The position numbers were made by a program, and so were the translations under genes. The notes under the pieces were generated by a model, which saw only the letters and a program-made list of their open reading frames with translations, made no database searches and had not been told where the DNA came from. Below are positions 18,796 through 26,545 of a DNA stretch of 64,000 bases, piece by piece. Origin of the DNA: Winogradskyella sp. (GTDB lineage: Bacteria; Bacteroidota; Bacteroidia; Flavobacteriales; Flavobacteriaceae); NCBI RefSeq assembly GCF_003712105.1, contig NZ_RHLG01000001.1, positions 744,001 to 808,000 on the forward strand, in the 5' to 3' direction. The stretch's first letter is position 1. The number at the start of each line of letters is the position of its first letter.

Positions 18796-19320
18796 ATGAA
18801 ATTAATAAAGCTAAATAATTATTTCTGTCAGGTTGAGCGTAGTCGAAACCTCATCAAACTGAGCAGTTTTTTATTGATGTTTTTAATATCTTTTGGCGCT
18901 TTCGCTCAAAATAATAGGGTCAATTGGCTTTCATTTGAAGAGCTAGAACAAGAGTTAATAAAGGAACCTAAAAAGGTACTTATAGAGTTTTATGCCGATT
19001 GGTGTGTGTATTGCAAAAAAATGGAACAATCTGTTTTTTCAAAACCCGAAATAAAAAAGATGCTAGGTGAAGATTATTATGCCGTTCGGTTTAATGTAGA
19101 GACCAACGATACGATTAGGTTTGGAGGTAATCGTTTTATTAATAAAAATTGGGGTAAACGACGCAATGCATTTCATGAAATTCCTGAACTATTAGCAGGA
19201 CGACAAGACAAGCCACTTGAGTTACCCGCTACAGTTATTTTAAACGAAAATTTTGAAATCACAAACCGCTATTACCGATATATTTCACCGAAAGAAATGC
19301 TTTCAATTTTAAAAGAATAA
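18796..19320 (+). CDS. Exported thioredoxin-fold protein with a repeat-derived N-terminus
   Basis: A 174-residue thioredoxin-like protein with active site C70-V-Y-C73 in EFYADWCVYCKKMEQ, resembling the C-terminal domain of DsbD-type reductants. A signal peptide is present, but its N-terminal region is unusually long: residues about 9-20 (YFCQVERSRNLI) are read from a copy of the dispersed repeat TTGAGCGnAGTCGAA at 18825-18852. The hydrophobic core is FLLMFLISFGAFA, with cleavage before QNN. It lies 6 bases after the TonB receptor and 2 bases before the DtxR-type regulator. It may keep periplasmic cysteines reduced, perhaps the Cys pair in the receptor plug; that is inference. Confidence 0.8.
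   Translation: MKLIKLNNYFCQVERSRNLIKLSSFLLMFLISFGAFAQNNRVNWLSFEELEQELIKEPKKVLIEFYADWCVYCKKMEQSVFSKPEIKKMLGEDYYAVRFNVETNDTIRFGGNRFINKNWGKRRNAFHEIPELLAGRQDKPLELPATVILNENFEITNRYYRYISPKEMLSILKE
18825..18852 (+). repeat. Dispersed repeat copy (TTGAGCGTAGTCGAAACC) inside a signal-peptide coding region
   Basis: CTGTCAGGTTGAGCGTAGTC followed by GAAACCTC. The flanks AGGTT and AACCT can pair as a short stem. The same core occurs at 26291-26305 and 57039-57060. Here it is read in frame as part of the thioredoxin gene. Confidence 0.7.
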
Positions 19321-19322
19321 TT

Positions 19323-19991
19323 ATGTTACTAACACTTACAGAAGAAAACTACCTTAAGGCTATTTACCATCTTAGTGAAGATGGCAGCACTGTTGTAAGT
19401 ACAAATGCCATAGCAGATAAAATTGAAACCAAAGCCTCTTCGGTTACAGATATGCTAAAGAAACTCGCTGAAAAAAACTTAATAACACATATTAAATATA
19501 AAGGTGTTACATTAACAGAGACAGGCCGACGTACAGCAATAAATATTGTTCGTAAACATAGGCTTTGGGAAGTGTTTTTGGTAGAAAAATTAAACTTTTC
19601 CTGGGATGAGGTTCATGATGTTGCTGAGCAATTAGAGCATATAAAGTCACCAAAGCTTATTAAGGAATTAGATGCGTTTTTAGAGTTTCCTACTCATGAC
19701 CCACATGGTGATCCAATCCCAAATGCGAACGGAAAAATAAAGCAGACCAAAAAAATTATACTATCTAATGCTCAAAATAATATCAATTATGCATGTGTAG
19801 GCGTAATAGACTCTTCTTCAGAATTTTTAAAATACTTAGACAAACACAATATAAGCATAGGTACATCTTTAAAAGTTATCGATAAGGAAAAATTTGACTT
19901 ATCCATGACAATAGTTATAGGTGATAAAACTATGGTTATGTCTCAGGCTATAACCTCAAATATTTATGTTAAAGCCCATAATGGGCAATAA
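19323..19991 (+). CDS. DtxR/MntR-type metal-dependent transcriptional regulator
   Basis: A 222-residue regulator. Residues 1-65 form a winged helix-turn-helix (TEENYLKAIYHL ... KASSVTDMLKKLAEKNLI). Residues about 70-140 are the iron-dependent-repressor dimer/metal domain with candidate ligands in RKHRLWEVFLVEKLNFSWDEVHDVAEQLEH. Residues about 150-220 are an SH3-like FeoA domain. It would sense Fe2+ or Mn2+ in the cytoplasm and repress uptake genes. It sits between the thioredoxin gene (2 bases away) and a ZIP transporter (12 bases), and a TTAG-N6-CTAA palindrome lies in the operon promoter. Confidence 0.9.
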   Translation: MLLTLTEENYLKAIYHLSEDGSTVVSTNAIADKIETKASSVTDMLKKLAEKNLITHIKYKGVTLTETGRRTAINIVRKHRLWEVFLVEKLNFSWDEVHDVAEQLEHIKSPKLIKELDAFLEFPTHDPHGDPIPNANGKIKQTKKIILSNAQNNINYACVGVIDSSSEFLKYLDKHNISIGTSLKVIDKEKFDLSMTIVIGDKTMVMSQAITSNIYVKAHNGQ

Positions 19992-20003
19992 ATAATGCAA
20001 TAA

Positions 20004-20825
20004 ATGAATGAAATCATACAATATTTCGAATCAATAGATCCAGTTTTAGGTGCATTCTATGCGTCATTATTTACTTGGATATTGACTGCTGCTGGTGCAG
20101 CGCTAGTATTTTTCTTTAAAGGAATGAATCGAGCCTTATTAGATGGCATGCTTGGTTTTACAGGTGGTGTTATGGTAGCCGCAAGTTTTTGGAGTTTACT
20201 GGCTCCAGGAATAGAAATGAGTTCAGGTGAAGGATTTGTAAAAGTCATTCCGTCAGCAGTTGGTTTTGCCTTAGGCGCATTGTTTTTGTTTGGATTAGAC
20301 AAAATATTACCACACTTGCATATTAATTTTAGAGAAGATGAAAAAGAAGGTGTTAAGACACCATGGCGCAGAACAACCCTACTTGTATTAGCTATTACTT
20401 TACATAACATCCCAGAAGGACTAGCTGTTGGTGTTTTATTTGGCGGTGTTGCAGCAGGTATTCCTGAAGCTACAATTGGCGGTGCCGTAGCCTTGGCACT
20501 TGGTATTGGTATACAAAATTTCCCTGAAGGCTTAGCAGTATCTATGCCAATGCGTCGTCAAGGCATTAGTAAATTCAAAAGTTTTTGGTACGGACAATTA
20601 TCAGCGATTGTTGAGCCTATTGCCGCGGTCATAGGTGCATTAGCAGTAACATTCTTTACGCCAATATTACCTTATGCCTTAGCATTTGCTGCTGGTGCTA
20701 TGATATTTGTTGTAGTCGAAGAAGTAATTCCAGAAACGCAAAGAGATAAGTACACGGATATTGCTACTCTTGGATTTATTGGTGGCTTTATTGTGATGAT
20801 GACGCTCGATGTAGCACTTGGATGA
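20004..20825 (+). CDS. ZIP-family metal transporter
   Basis: A 273-residue inner-membrane protein with about eight helices. The ZIP metal-site motifs are in helix IV (ITLHNIPEGLAVGVLFG) and helix V (IGIQNFPEGLAVSMP). A His/acidic cytoplasmic loop (KILPHLHINFREDEKEG) lies between helices III and IV. It would import Zn2+, Mn2+ or Fe2+ into the cytoplasm. It is the last gene of the TonB receptor-thioredoxin-regulator operon, starting 12 bases after the regulator. Confidence 0.9.
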   Translation: MNEIIQYFESIDPVLGAFYASLFTWILTAAGAALVFFFKGMNRALLDGMLGFTGGVMVAASFWSLLAPGIEMSSGEGFVKVIPSAVGFALGALFLFGLDKILPHLHINFREDEKEGVKTPWRRTTLLVLAITLHNIPEGLAVGVLFGGVAAGIPEATIGGAVALALGIGIQNFPEGLAVSMPMRRQGISKFKSFWYGQLSAIVEPIAAVIGALAVTFFTPILPYALAFAAGAMIFVVVEEVIPETQRDKYTDIATLGFIGGFIVMMTLDVALG

Positions 20826-20856
20826 TTTTTTGTCACATGAAGTAAAAATGAAAGTC

Positions 20857-20878
20857 TTTAAATCAAATTAGATTTAAA
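20857..20878. promoter_or_regulatory. Inverted repeat TTTAAATC-N6-GATTTAAA before a small secreted protein gene
   Basis: A perfect 8-base palindrome with a 6-base spacer ends 2 bases before the ATG at 20881. It has no T-run after it, so it is a poor terminator. It may be an operator or an RNA hairpin masking the start codon. Confidence 0.4.
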
Positions 20879-20880
20879 TA

Positions 20881-21318
20881 ATGAAAAAATTACTTTCACT
20901 AAGTTTACTATGTATGGTATCCTTTTCCTTTTCTCAGAACTATCCTAATCAAATAATTAAGGATTCAACAAGCATTTCAGGAATTGTAAGTCTAAATGAA
21001 GCGATAGACTTTGATGGTGTAGAGGTTAAATTTAAAGAAGTGATTAAGGACTCGCGTTGCCCAAAAACAGTAATGTGTGTTAGAGCAGGTGAAGCTGAAA
21101 TTATAGTCTCAATTTTTAAAAACGGGGAATTTATTAAAGACCAAAGAGTAATTATTGATGCTTCTGGTTTAGTAGTAGAAAAAAATAATCTAGTTTTAAA
21201 GTCAGAGGATTATGAAATCTATGGATTTTCGCTTTCACCTTATCCTACATCTCCTAAAGAAATTAGTGGTGAATTGTACAGTTTAGAATTAGTATACAGG
21301 TCTATTGTAGAACGTTAG
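20881..21318 (+). CDS. Secreted hypothetical protein with DSRCP...C motif
   Basis: A 145-residue protein with a cleavable signal peptide (MKKLLSLSLLCMVSFSFSQ). The mature part is beta-rich and carries KDSRCPKTVMCVRAGEAEI, a motif with two cysteines that I recognise from a family of small exported Bacteroidota proteins of unknown function. It ends 8 bases from the convergent FeoB-associated gene. A palindrome abuts its start codon, so it may be regulated separately from the ZIP gene 55 bases upstream. Confidence 0.7.
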   Translation: MKKLLSLSLLCMVSFSFSQNYPNQIIKDSTSISGIVSLNEAIDFDGVEVKFKEVIKDSRCPKTVMCVRAGEAEIIVSIFKNGEFIKDQRVIIDASGLVVEKNNLVLKSEDYEIYGFSLSPYPTSPKEISGELYSLELVYRSIVER

Positions 21319-21326
21319 GTATAGCT

Positions 21327-21464
21327 TTAATGACATCCACAATCGGTTTCACCACAAGCTTTTTTGGCTTTCTTTTTTGGCCACCAAACAAAGGTTTTAA
21401 ATAAAAACAAGAGTGCAATACTTAAGGCTGAAAAGGCTAGTATGTTTTGTAGTACTGTATTCAT
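21327..21464 (-). CDS. FeoB-associated Cys-rich membrane protein
   Basis: A 45-residue protein starting at the ATG whose A overlaps the feoB stop (TAATG). One transmembrane helix (NILAFSALSIALLFLFKTF) is followed by a basic, Cys-rich tail (KKKAKKACGETDCGCH). This matches the small FeoB-associated family found after feoB in many bacteria. A longer frame reading into feoB exists, but the one-base stop/start overlap and the family length favour this start. It probably assists or stabilises the FeoB ferrous iron channel. Confidence 0.85.
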   Translation of the reverse strand: MNTVLQNILAFSALSIALLFLFKTFVWWPKKKAKKACGETDCGCH

Positions 21465-23563
21465 TATTTTAAAACTTGATACGCTATTAATGCAATTAAG
21501 TAAGCAATAGAGCTCATTGTTACTAGCTGTAATATTGGCCATTTCCAACTATTGGTTTCACGCTTTACAATAGCTAGAGTACTCATGCATTGCATAGCAA
21601 AAGCGTAAAACAAAAGTAATGAAATTCCGGATGCTAGATTGTATAACGGACCACCAATAAACGGGTTGGTCTCTTTAGCCATGCGATTTTTAATAGTATC
21701 TTCATCATCAGTACCAACGCTATAAATTGTAGCAAGAGTACCAACAAAAACTTCACGAGCAGCAAACGAACTTACTATACCAATACCAATTTTCCAGTCG
21801 TAGCCAAGAGGTTGTATTATGGGCTCTATAGCCTTTCCTGTGATACCAATGAAAGAATGCTCTAATTTGTGTGATGCTATTTTTTCATCAAGTTCATCTT
21901 GAGTTAAATTTACTGATGCATATTGTTCAGTGACTATTGCTTCGGCATTATTAAAATCATCTCCTGGACCATAAGATGCCAAAAACCACAACACTATAGA
22001 AATGGCTAAAATGATTTTACCAGCATCAAATACAAAGGCTTTTGTTTTTTCAACTACAGTTATAAAGACATTTTTAAAAAGCGGTAATTTGTATGTTGGC
22101 ATTTCAACTACAAAGTAAGATTTGCTTCTAATCTTCATTATCTTATTTAGTAGGTATGCAGATCCAACCGCAGCAGCAAAACCTATGAGATACATTATAA
22201 GTAAGGTTAATGGTTTGTAACCAATGCCTAAAAGTGTTCCTTCAGGAATTATTAATGCGATAATAATTAGATACACTGGCAATCTTGCAGCACAAGTAGT
22301 AAATGGCGTTACAAGAATGGTAATAAGACGTTCTTTCCAACTTTCAATATTTCGTGTTGCCATAATAGCTGGTATCGCACATGCTGTACCAGAAATAAGT
22401 GGTACGACACTTTTACCACTTAACCCAAATCGGCGCATAATTTTATCCATTAAAAACACAACGCGGCTCATATAGCCACTTTCTTCTAAAATGGAAATAA
22501 ATAGAAATAAGAATGCGATTTGTGGAATGAATATTACAATACCGCCAAGACCAGGAATAATACCTTCTGTAATTAAATTTGTAAAAACACCATCAGGTAA
22601 TTTTGTCGAAAGCCACTCGCTTAGACTTGCAAACGATGCGTCAATAAAATCCATAGGTGTTTCAGCCCAGCTGTAAATAGCTTGAAATATCAAAAGCAGA
22701 ATACCTAAGAATATAAGATAACCCCAAACTTTATGAGTTAAAATTCGATCTAGTTGTATACGTATATCTTTTGCAGATTTTAGATCTATGGTTTGTCCTT
22801 TTTTAAGAACGTTATTTATAAACTGATAGCGTTTTATCGTTTCTTTTTGCTGTAAACGTTTAAGATCAGATTCAGATTTTGTCTTAAAATTAGTGGCGTC
22901 GTTAATCGTATTCTTGTCAATCTTTCCAAAATTGACATCTTGTGTAATTACTAACCATAACTTGTATAAGGATTGATTAGGGAAAACATGCTCTAAACCT
23001 TCAAAATAATTAGTGTCTATGTTTCTTATATCAATACATGACTCAATAGATAATGTTTTATAATTAATGATCAAAGATTTTAAATCTTCGATACCTTTTC
23101 CTTTACGCGTACTAATTAGAGCAATCTTTGTGTCAAGTTGTGTTTCTAAATAATCAATATCTAATGATATACCCTTGTAAGACATGCGGTCAGACATGTT
23201 TATGACAAGAATTGTAGGTATTTTTAAATCCTTGATTTGCGTGTAGAGTAGAAGGTTTCGTTTAAGATTTTCAACATCAGTAACAACGACTGCTACATCC
23301 GGATAGTCCTTATCATTTTTATTTAATAAGAGCTCAATAACAACGCTCTCATCAAGTGAGGATGCATTTAAGCTATACGTTCCAGGTAAATCAATAATAT
23401 GTGCTTTAACACCTCGAGGTAATTTGCATACACCTTGTTTTTTTTCGACCGTTATACCAGGATAATTACCAACTTTTTGATTAAGTCCAGTAAGTGCATT
23501 AAAAACTGAAGTCTTACCAGTGTTAGGGTTTCCTATTAAAGCAACATTAATCTGTTTACTCAT
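21464..23563 (-). CDS. feoB: Ferrous iron transport protein B
   Basis: A 699-residue Fe2+ transporter. The N-terminal G domain has G1 GNPNTGKTS (residues 11-19), the switch/G2 region GNYPGITVEKK, G3 DLPGTYSL and G4 NMSD. The membrane domain has two Gate motifs, including GTACAIPAIMATRNI and FTTCAARLPVYLIII. It imports ferrous iron through the inner membrane under control of GTP hydrolysis. It overlaps feoA by 8 bases and the FeoB-associated gene by one base, so the three form one operon. The C-terminus ends shortly after the last helix, without a FeoC-like tail. Confidence 0.97.
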   Translation of the reverse strand: MSKQINVALIGNPNTGKTSVFNALTGLNQKVGNYPGITVEKKQGVCKLPRGVKAHIIDLPGTYSLNASSLDESVVIELLLNKNDKDYPDVAVVVTDVENLKRNLLLYTQIKDLKIPTILVINMSDRMSYKGISLDIDYLETQLDTKIALISTRKGKGIEDLKSLIINYKTLSIESCIDIRNIDTNYFEGLEHVFPNQSLYKLWLVITQDVNFGKIDKNTINDATNFKTKSESDLKRLQQKETIKRYQFINNVLKKGQTIDLKSAKDIRIQLDRILTHKVWGYLIFLGILLLIFQAIYSWAETPMDFIDASFASLSEWLSTKLPDGVFTNLITEGIIPGLGGIVIFIPQIAFLFLFISILEESGYMSRVVFLMDKIMRRFGLSGKSVVPLISGTACAIPAIMATRNIESWKERLITILVTPFTTCAARLPVYLIIIALIIPEGTLLGIGYKPLTLLIMYLIGFAAAVGSAYLLNKIMKIRSKSYFVVEMPTYKLPLFKNVFITVVEKTKAFVFDAGKIILAISIVLWFLASYGPGDDFNNAEAIVTEQYASVNLTQDELDEKIASHKLEHSFIGITGKAIEPIIQPLGYDWKIGIGIVSSFAAREVFVGTLATIYSVGTDDEDTIKNRMAKETNPFIGGPLYNLASGISLLLFYAFAMQCMSTLAIVKRETNSWKWPILQLVTMSSIAYLIALIAYQVLK

Positions 23564-23792
23564 TGGTTGATGGTTCTATAATAATATGCTTTGCTGTTTC
23601 TTTTCTAATGGCTAAATGAGTGCCGTTTATATTAAGATACATTGGGTCAGAAAAAGGCGCAACTTGAAGCAATTCTACATGATTGCCAGGTAGACAACCC
23701 ATTTCTAATAGTTTTAAAGGAATTTCTTTTGAAGATACGTCTTTAACGATTCCTTTTTGACCTCTTTTTAAATCAGCAATTGTTAGCTGCAC
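23556..23792 (-). CDS. feoA: Ferrous iron transport protein A
   Basis: A 78-residue SH3-like FeoA protein (ADLKRGQKGIVKDV ... LLEMGCLPGNHVELLQVAPFSDPMYLNINGTHLAIRK). It is the first gene of the feoA-feoB operon and overlaps feoB by 8 bases. FeoA is a cytoplasmic partner of FeoB. The 5' leader is predicted to be about 20 bases. Confidence 0.95.
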   Translation of the reverse strand: MQLTIADLKRGQKGIVKDVSSKEIPLKLLEMGCLPGNHVELLQVAPFSDPMYLNINGTHLAIRKETAKHIIIEPSTNE

Positions 23793-23818
23793 GCTTATTT
23801 AGATTTATTTTAAAGAAG

Positions 23819-23826
23819 CAAAAATA
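23819..23826 (-). promoter_or_regulatory. Predicted -7 box (TATTTTTG) of the feo operon
   Basis: On the minus strand TATTTTTG matches TAnnTTTG. Just downstream, over the predicted start site, 23798-23814 reads TTTAGATTTATTTTAAA on the plus strand, one DtxR-like half-site with a degenerate partner; iron control there is possible but weakly supported. Confidence 0.45.
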
Positions 23827-23866
23827 ACTGAAAATAATCATAGTACTGAGTATCGTTCACAGATTT

Positions 23867-24547
23867 TTAAGAACCTCCAAAGTGTTTAAGCGTTTCGATA
23901 TCTTCTAAAAGCCGCTCAATATCTTCTGATTGGGTACCGTCATAAAAACCACGTATTTGACGTTTTTTATCAATAAGTAAAAAATTCTCGGTATGAATCA
24001 TATCAAATCTATCACCATTACCTTGAGTCTTTACTGCGAGATAACTTTTACGAGCTAGCTCATATATTTGTTTTTTATCACCCGTAACCAGGTTCCATTT
24101 AGCGTCTATAACACCTTTTTCTTTAGCATAGGTTTTAAGAACAGGTACACTATCTCTCACAGGAGTTACTGAATGCGATAATAACATCACCTCATCATCA
24201 GAAATTAACTCTTGTTGTATTTGATACATATGGTCCGTCATTATTGGGCAAATCGTCTGGCAAGTCGTAAAGAAAAAATCAGCAACATAGATTTTATCTT
24301 TGTAAGTATCTTGTGTTATGGTTTCACCATTTTGGTTGGTTAAACTAAAATCTGCTATAGTATGATATTTAGAAACATGACGAATACTCTCATCTACCAT
24401 TTCATCGTTAACCCTTTCAGGATTCCAAATAGGTAAGGGCTTCTTTTGGTTAAGAGTATTGTAGATAACTCCAATAATAACAAGGCAAAGTATAGAAAAG
24501 AAGATTCCAAACTTTTTGTAACCTTTAAAAAATGTGATTAAGGACAT
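23867..24547 (-). CDS. SCO-family copper/redox protein
   Basis: A 226-residue membrane-anchored thioredoxin-fold protein. An N-terminal helix (FGIFFSILCLVIIGVIYNT) anchors it to the inner membrane. The SCO copper site is visible as C-x3-C in FFFTTCQTICPIMTDH and the distal His in MIHTENFLLID. Such proteins deliver copper to the CuA site of cytochrome oxidase or handle thiols. The ATG at 24547 is chosen because an upstream in-frame TTG lies inside the -7 promoter element. It is separated from feoA by 74 bases. Confidence 0.9.
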   Translation of the reverse strand: MSLITFFKGYKKFGIFFSILCLVIIGVIYNTLNQKKPLPIWNPERVNDEMVDESIRHVSKYHTIADFSLTNQNGETITQDTYKDKIYVADFFFTTCQTICPIMTDHMYQIQQELISDDEVMLLSHSVTPVRDSVPVLKTYAKEKGVIDAKWNLVTGDKKQIYELARKSYLAVKTQGNGDRFDMIHTENFLLIDKKRQIRGFYDGTQSEDIERLLEDIETLKHFGGS

Positions 24548-24571
24548 ATCACTGACTAATTTTAAGCTATG

Positions 24572-24579
24572 CAAAGATA
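24572..24579 (-). promoter_or_regulatory. Predicted -7 box (TATCTTTG) of the SCO gene
   Basis: Minus-strand TATCTTTG is an exact TAnnTTTG match 25 bases before the chosen ATG. It overlaps the alternative TTG start and so argues against it. Confidence 0.5.
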
Positions 24580-24704
24580 CATTTCAGTAAAATTTTATGC
24601 ATGATTTTTGTCAGGATTTAACGTTTAAGTTTGAAGTTAATAGCCGAGCTGTTAAAAAACTGTTGAATAGAAACTTAATAATTTTCTAAATCTATTTAAA
24701 GCGT

Positions 24705-24712
24705 TACTTTTG
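24705..24712 (+). promoter_or_regulatory. Predicted -7 box TACTTTTG of rseP
   Basis: TACTTTTG matches TAnnTTTG and lies 27 bases before the ATG at 24740. The in-frame TTG at 24710 lies within this box, so it is unlikely to be the start codon. Confidence 0.5.
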
Positions 24713-24739
24713 TCAACTGAATTTACCGCAGTTGATTAT

Positions 24740-26062
24740 ATGGAAACCTTTTTTATAAAAGCCGCTCAGCTATTTTTAGCACTTTCGATATTAGTAGTGC
24801 TTCATGAGCTTGGGCATTTTATACCAGCAAAATTATTTAAAACTAAAGTTGAAAAGTTTTACCTCTTTTTTGATGTAAAGTTTTCATTGTTTAAGAAGAA
24901 AATTGGAGAGACAGTTTATGGTATTGGATGGTTACCTCTTGGAGGTTATGTAAAAATAGCCGGAATGATAGACGAGAGTATGGACAAAGAGCAAATGGCT
25001 CAGCCACCACAACCATGGGAATTTCGTTCTAAACCAGCTTGGCAGCGTCTCATCATCATGCTAGGTGGTGTAACGGTTAATTTTCTCTTAGCCTTTGTTA
25101 TATACATTTTTGTCATCTATACTTGGGGTGAAACATATGTTGATAATAACGACTTAAAGTATGGATTAGGAGTTTCTAAAACCATGGAAACTATTGGTTT
25201 TGAGCAAGGCGATAAAATTTTAAGCATAGATGGTGTTCCTTACGAAGAGGTTGGAAGTGTTAACTCTAACCTTATGTTTAGAACAATTAATTCTATAAAA
25301 GTGTTAAGACCAAATGGTGAAACTAAGGATATTACTATCCCTGAAGATATAGGAACACGTCTTTTTGAGAGTGGCGACAGATCAGGCTTTACCAGACGCT
25401 TACCATTTAAAGTTGATTCTATTCAGCCAGATTTTCCAGCGATAAAGGCTGGTTTTAAATTAGGTGATCAAATCGTATCTATTGATGGGTATAACATTGA
25501 TTATGACTCCGATTATGCGTATGCAATTAAAAACCGTAAAGACTCAGTTCTCAATATTAAGGTTAGTCAAAATGGTGTTGAAAGAGATTTAAAGATTCAA
25601 CCAAATGAAGATTCTAAACTAGGCTTAATTATTAGAAATACGGATACTTTAACCAGAAGTCAGCGTGATTTTTCATTTGCTCAGAGTATTACAAAAGGGG
25701 CATCAATGGGTTACTGGACAATTAGTGATTATCTTGGTCAGTTTAAATATATTTTTACTAAGAAAGGGGCAAAAGAAATTGGAGGTTTTGCAGCTATCGG
25801 CCAATTGTTTCCATCAAAATGGAACTGGCAAGCATTTTGGATGTTAACAGCCTTTTTATCTGTGATGTTAGCTGTGCTTAACCTATTACCAATTCCTGCA
25901 TTAGATGGAGGTCATGTTATGTTTTTACTTTATGAAATGATTTCTGGTCGTAAACCAAGTGAGAAATTTTTGGAGCGTGCCCAAATCATAGGATTCTTTA
26001 TTTTAATTGCTTTGGTATTGTATGCGAATGGTAATGACATTTTTAAGGCGATTACTGGGTAA
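24740..26062 (+). CDS. rseP: RseP-type site-2 intramembrane zinc protease
   Basis: A 440-residue membrane metalloprotease from the ATG (METFFIKAAQ). The zinc motif HELGH is in the first helix (VVLHELGHFIPAKL), and the third zinc ligand region is NLLPIPALDGGHVMF near the C-terminus. Two PDZ-like segments lie between (around 140-210, FEQGDKILSIDG, and 230-310, FKLGDQIVSIDG). It would cut membrane-bound regulators such as anti-sigma factors, releasing an envelope stress response. The tRNA-Asn gene follows about 95 bases downstream with its own promoter. Confidence 0.93.
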   Translation: METFFIKAAQLFLALSILVVLHELGHFIPAKLFKTKVEKFYLFFDVKFSLFKKKIGETVYGIGWLPLGGYVKIAGMIDESMDKEQMAQPPQPWEFRSKPAWQRLIIMLGGVTVNFLLAFVIYIFVIYTWGETYVDNNDLKYGLGVSKTMETIGFEQGDKILSIDGVPYEEVGSVNSNLMFRTINSIKVLRPNGETKDITIPEDIGTRLFESGDRSGFTRRLPFKVDSIQPDFPAIKAGFKLGDQIVSIDGYNIDYDSDYAYAIKNRKDSVLNIKVSQNGVERDLKIQPNEDSKLGLIIRNTDTLTRSQRDFSFAQSITKGASMGYWTISDYLGQFKYIFTKKGAKEIGGFAAIGQLFPSKWNWQAFWMLTAFLSVMLAVLNLLPIPALDGGHVMFLLYEMISGRKPSEKFLERAQIIGFFILIALVLYANGNDIFKAITG

Positions 26063-26100
26063 TAGAGATTGAAAAATTATTTAAAAATTTAAAGCCTCGC

Positions 26101-26131
26101 TTTGTAGAGGTAAAAAAATAATATATATTTG
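26101..26131 (+). promoter_or_regulatory. Bacteroidota-type promoter of tRNA-Asn
   Basis: TTTG at 26101-26104, exactly 19 bases, then TATATTTG at 26124-26131. This is a full match to the TTTG-N19-TAnnTTTG housekeeping promoter of Bacteroidota, and the tRNA begins 25 bases after it. Confidence 0.8.
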
Positions 26132-26156
26132 CGCTCGCTAAAAGCGAAAAAGACAC

Positions 26157-26230
26157 TCCTCAGTAGCTCAGTTGGTTAGAGCATCTGACTGTTAATCAGA
26201 GGGTCACTGGTTCGAGCCCAGTCTGAGGAG
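26157..26230 (+). tRNA. tRNA-Asn (anticodon GTT)
   Basis: A 74-base tRNA. The acceptor arm TCCTCAG pairs with CTGAGGA. The anticodon stem TCTGA/TCAGA holds the loop CTGTTAA with anticodon GTT at 26191-26193. The T arm is CTGG-TTCGAGC-CCAG. The discriminator base is G, as in Asn tRNAs, and CCA is not encoded. It reads codons AAC and AAU. Confidence 0.97.
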
Positions 26231-26231
26231 C

Positions 26232-26266
26232 AAAAAAACCCGATACAATTGTATCGGGTTTTTTTA
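26232..26266 (+). terminator. Terminator of tRNA-Asn
   Basis: A perfect palindrome CCCGATACAATTGTATCGGG (26239-26258) framed by an A-run and followed by a run of seven or more T. Confidence 0.9.
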
Positions 26267-26290
26267 TATGGCTGGGTGAGAAGTTTATAC

Positions 26291-26305
26291 TAAGCGAAGT
26301 CGAAT
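26291..26305 (+). repeat. Partial dispersed repeat (TAAGCGAAGTCGAAT)
   Basis: It shares the AGCGAAGTCGAA core of the repeat at 18825 and 57039. It directly precedes a second copy of the tRNA-Asn 3' end. Confidence 0.5.
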
Positions 26306-26320
26306 CGAGCCCAGTCTGAG
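26305..26320 (+). repeat. 16-base duplicate of the tRNA-Asn 3' end
   Basis: TCGAGCCCAGTCTGAG is identical to 26212-26227 of the tRNA gene, 93 bases downstream. It looks like an attachment-site or recombination scar. No integrase gene is in the window. Confidence 0.6.
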
Positions 26321-26323
26321 AAT

Positions 26324-26506
26324 ATGGTGTGCAATGCATATAAACGGTATGTAGGATGCAATACTAATGTCTGGATGTATAGGCTTAACGATCAATTCTA
26401 TTACACTAGGCCAAATTATGCGTACTTATTTTTTAGATTTGGAGTAGTAGATAAATATATCCTAAAAGTCTTTAGGCCAAAAAGGCTGAAAAGTATTGAA
26501 TATTGA
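26324..26506 (+). pseudogene. Possible decayed GIY-YIG endonuclease fragment
   Basis: A 60-residue frame that starts right after the duplicated tRNA end. It shows KRYVGCNTNVWMYRLNDQF, reminiscent of the GIY-YIG core (Y-V/I-G followed by T-x-N-V/L-x-x-R-L), then YYTRPNYAY and RPKRLKS, which sit where this family has T-x-x-P-Y and the K-x-L-K-S stretch. The first GIY half is missing and the spacing after YVG is one residue long, so it would not be active. The resemblance is by eye; it may be coincidence. Confidence 0.35.
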
Positions 26507-26545
26507 TTGATATCATTAATGGTTTTTTATGGGGGTTTACATGAG

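Noticed and set aside
21465..21548. Longer N-terminus for the FeoB-associated protein
   Set aside because: The extension is the feoB 3' end in another frame; the 45-residue form matches the family and has a TAATG overlap with feoB.
23798..23814. Second DtxR-type operator at feoA
   Set aside because: Only one half-site (TTAG) fits; the partner half is degenerate, so it is mentioned only with the promoter.
24710..24739. TTG-started extension of RseP
   Set aside because: The TTG lies in a TACTTTTG promoter box, and the ATG at 24740 begins the usual RseP N-terminus.
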